Made by a program: the position numbers and the translations under genes
Origin: Thiotrichaceae bacterium UBA7357
GTDB lineage: Bacteria; Pseudomonadota; Gammaproteobacteria; Eutrophobiales; Eutrophobiaceae
Direction of reading: 5' to 3'
Assembly: GCA_002470825.1 (NCBI GenBank)
Contig: DKOR01000016.1
Span: 1 to 25,011 of the forward strand
DNA: 25,011 bases
In this document: positions 23,473 to 25,011 of the stretch, in pieces
Layout: the number at the start of each line of letters is the position of its first letter
Numbering within the stretch: the stretch's first letter is position 1
Notes under the pieces: generated by a model
Seen by the model: only the letters and a program-made list of their open reading frames with translations
What the model was told of the DNA's origin: nothing
Databases searched by the model: none

Positions 23473-25011
23473 TCAGTCAAATGGCTTTAATATTAAGATT
23501 AATTTTGGTAATAGTGTCAGACATGCTAACAATGCAATAAACATTGCTAACGCTGTCAATAGTCCAAAATAGATGGTCGGGATGAAATTTGAAAGTACCA
23601 GTATTGAGAATCCAATAATAATAGTAATGGCCGTATAGAAGACTGCTTTTCCTATATTTGCATGGCAATAATGCATTGTTTTGACATAATCACCTGTCCT
23701 CGAGAGTTCTTCACGAAATCGATATATATAATGAATACTATTATCAACCGCAATACCTATCGTGATCGCAGCAATAGTTATTGTCATCATATCAAGTGGA
23801 ATTCTAAATAAGCCCATTAAGCCAAGGATAATTGCTGCAGCTAACATATTCGGGATAATACCAATAATCGCGAGAGTGAAAGAGCGAAATAGAATGACCA
23901 ACATCAGTGCAATACCAGCCATGACTACACCTAATGTTAAGATTTGTGATTTAAATAGACTCTGCAGCATATTATTATAGAGAACTAGTATTCCCGTAAT
24001 CTTAACCTTATCTTCAGCAAGTCCAAACTTTTCAACCAAATCTATCTTAATCTGTTCTAACAATTCTTTACGTCTCAAGTCTTTTAAAGAATCCAATATA
24101 CGAATACTAATACGAGCTTCATTATTTTCTTCTGAAACATAAGGTCTGATCATACTATCCTTAATCTCACTTGGCATATTTTTACTAAGAATGGCAAGTT
24201 CAAATGCATCAAACTCAGCCCCATTAATTTCTTCTCCTACACGAATGATTGACGCAAGTGACAAAACTTTACCAATCGCCGGAAAAGTCTCTAAGTGGTC
24301 ATGTATTTGCTTTATCATATCTATCCGTTCTGGTGTGAACCAAATATCATCTTGGCCCTCAGTAAAGGCTTCGAATAAGACATCAAAATCTTCAAACTCG
24401 GTCTCTTCTGAGAAATCATCTATTTCCGACTCATCTTCAAAATTAATAATAATATCCATAGGTGTGGTTCCACCCATCTTTTCATCGATTAAACGAAGAC
24501 CCTTATAAATTTCAGTACTATCGCTAAAATAATTTATAAAACTATTTTCTACCTGAAGACGAGTGATGCCATAGATACTAGTGGCGGCAAGAATAACAGT
24601 GATTATTAATATTTTACTTCCATATTTTTCGGTCAAACTTGCGAGCTTGGAAGTAAATTGAAATTCACTGTTTGAACCAGTTCTTTCTTTTCCTTTTGCT
24701 AACATACCCAATATAGATGGGAATAAGATAAATGATGTCAAGAAAGTAACACTTAAGCCTATTGTCATCATCCAACCAAAATCTATAATTGGCTTAATTC
24801 CACTAACTACTAAAGAACTAAATGCCATAATCGTAGTTAATGCAGTGTACAAGCATGGCCAAACCATCTTGCTCGCCATGGATAATACAAGCTCATGTTG
24901 TGATAATTCAGGATAATCATTAAATAACTGTCGATAACGTACGATAAGATGCACATTCATTGACATAGTGATTATCAACATCAACGAAATAAAATTTGAT
25001 GATATGACCGT
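23473..25011 (-). CDS. MMPL/RND-superfamily permease, 3' part (5' end outside the window)
   Basis: C-terminal portion (513 codons) of a large export permease of the RND superfamily, MMPL/HpnN-like. The frame is open to the right edge (TVISSNFISL...), so the start is missing. Membrane helices 4-6 of the first bundle are visible up to FPSILGMLAKG. A periplasmic loop with a very acidic insert (FEDESEIDDFSEETEFED) follows, and then the second bundle: MAGIALMLVILFRSFTLAIIG, IGIAVDNSIHYIYRFREE (the conserved Asp-bearing helix that carries the proton relay in this family), and a C-terminal pair ending LLPKLILILKP. Several MMPL permeases export lipids. Its partner may be the MlaC-like protein 268 nt downstream on the same strand. 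Substrate unknown. Confidence 0.85.
   Translation of the reverse strand, partial: TVISSNFISLMLIITMSMNVHLIVRYRQLFNDYPELSQHELVLSMASKMVWPCLYTALTTIMAFSSLVVSGIKPIIDFGWMMTIGLSVTFLTSFILFPSILGMLAKGKERTGSNSEFQFTSKLASLTEKYGSKILIITVILAATSIYGITRLQVENSFINYFSDSTEIYKGLRLIDEKMGGTTPMDIIINFEDESEIDDFSEETEFEDFDVLFEAFTEGQDDIWFTPERIDMIKQIHDHLETFPAIGKVLSLASIIRVGEEINGAEFDAFELAILSKNMPSEIKDSMIRPYVSEENNEARISIRILDSLKDLRRKELLEQIKIDLVEKFGLAEDKVKITGILVLYNNMLQSLFKSQILTLGVVMAGIALMLVILFRSFTLAIIGIIPNMLAAAIILGLMGLFRIPLDMMTITIAAITIGIAVDNSIHYIYRFREELSRTGDYVKTMHYCHANIGKAVFYTAITIIIGFSILVLSNFIPTIYFGLLTALAMFIALLACLTLLPKLILILKPFD

Noticed and set aside
24191..24508. 105-codon Ser-rich plus-strand frame opposite the MMPL gene
   Set aside because: The Ser richness is the complement of the acidic loop of the permease on the other strand.

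Overview
This is an A+T-rich chromosomal segment of a gammaproteobacterium. Several gene blocks support that: rsmI divergent from lpoA with (yraN)-diaA-dolP behind it; petA-petB-petC-sspA-sspB; mlaC-ibaG-murA-hisG-hisD-hisC; and a full-length rapA. I cannot place it to genus. The long A+T-rich spacers (roughly 0.3, 0.55 and 0.75 kb), at least one gene reduced to a remnant (yraN), a second with a broken 5' end, and the missing mlaB hint at ongoing gene loss, as in host-associated or slowly eroding lineages. That reading is inference.

Layout. 1-215: 5' part of the RNase P RNA gene (minus strand) with its promoter. 312-2982 (minus): rsgA, an unrecognised 144-residue protein, and rsmI. 3033-6270 (plus): lpoA, a yraN remnant, diaA and dolP, a cell-envelope and replication-timing block. 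6824-9127 (plus): a large YyaL/SPATA20-type (DUF255) thioredoxin-fold protein with an apparent DsbD-alpha-like C-terminal domain. 9140-9926 (minus): a spermidine-synthase-like methyltransferase whose 5' end is out of frame. 10028-12847 (plus): rapA. 13011-16761 (minus): the cytochrome bc1 operon petABC followed by sspA and sspB. 16762-17774: mostly non-coding A+T-rich DNA. 17775-22480 (minus): ibaG, murA and the histidine genes hisG, hisD and hisC. 22581-25011 (minus): mlaC and the truncated end of an MMPL/RND-type permease gene.

How they work together. The bc1 genes encode the quinol-cytochrome c step of a respiratory chain; SspA and SspB are the RNA-polymerase-associated stress regulator and the ClpXP adaptor that usually follow. 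LpoA activates the peptidoglycan synthase PBP1A, DiaA controls DnaA at the origin, and DolP maintains the outer membrane. MurA starts peptidoglycan precursor synthesis. MlaC and the MMPL permease are probably a lipid-transport pair. HisG is the short form, which needs a HisZ partner that is not in this window.

Most of the window is ordinary housekeeping sequence. I found no CRISPR array, insertion sequence, prophage, tRNA or defence system. The points most worth a second look are the DUF255 plus DsbD-alpha fusion, the frame-broken methyltransferase, the yraN remnant, the probable non-ATG (ATT) start of rsgA, and the MlaC-MMPL arrangement in which a strong hairpin lies where mlaB is expected.
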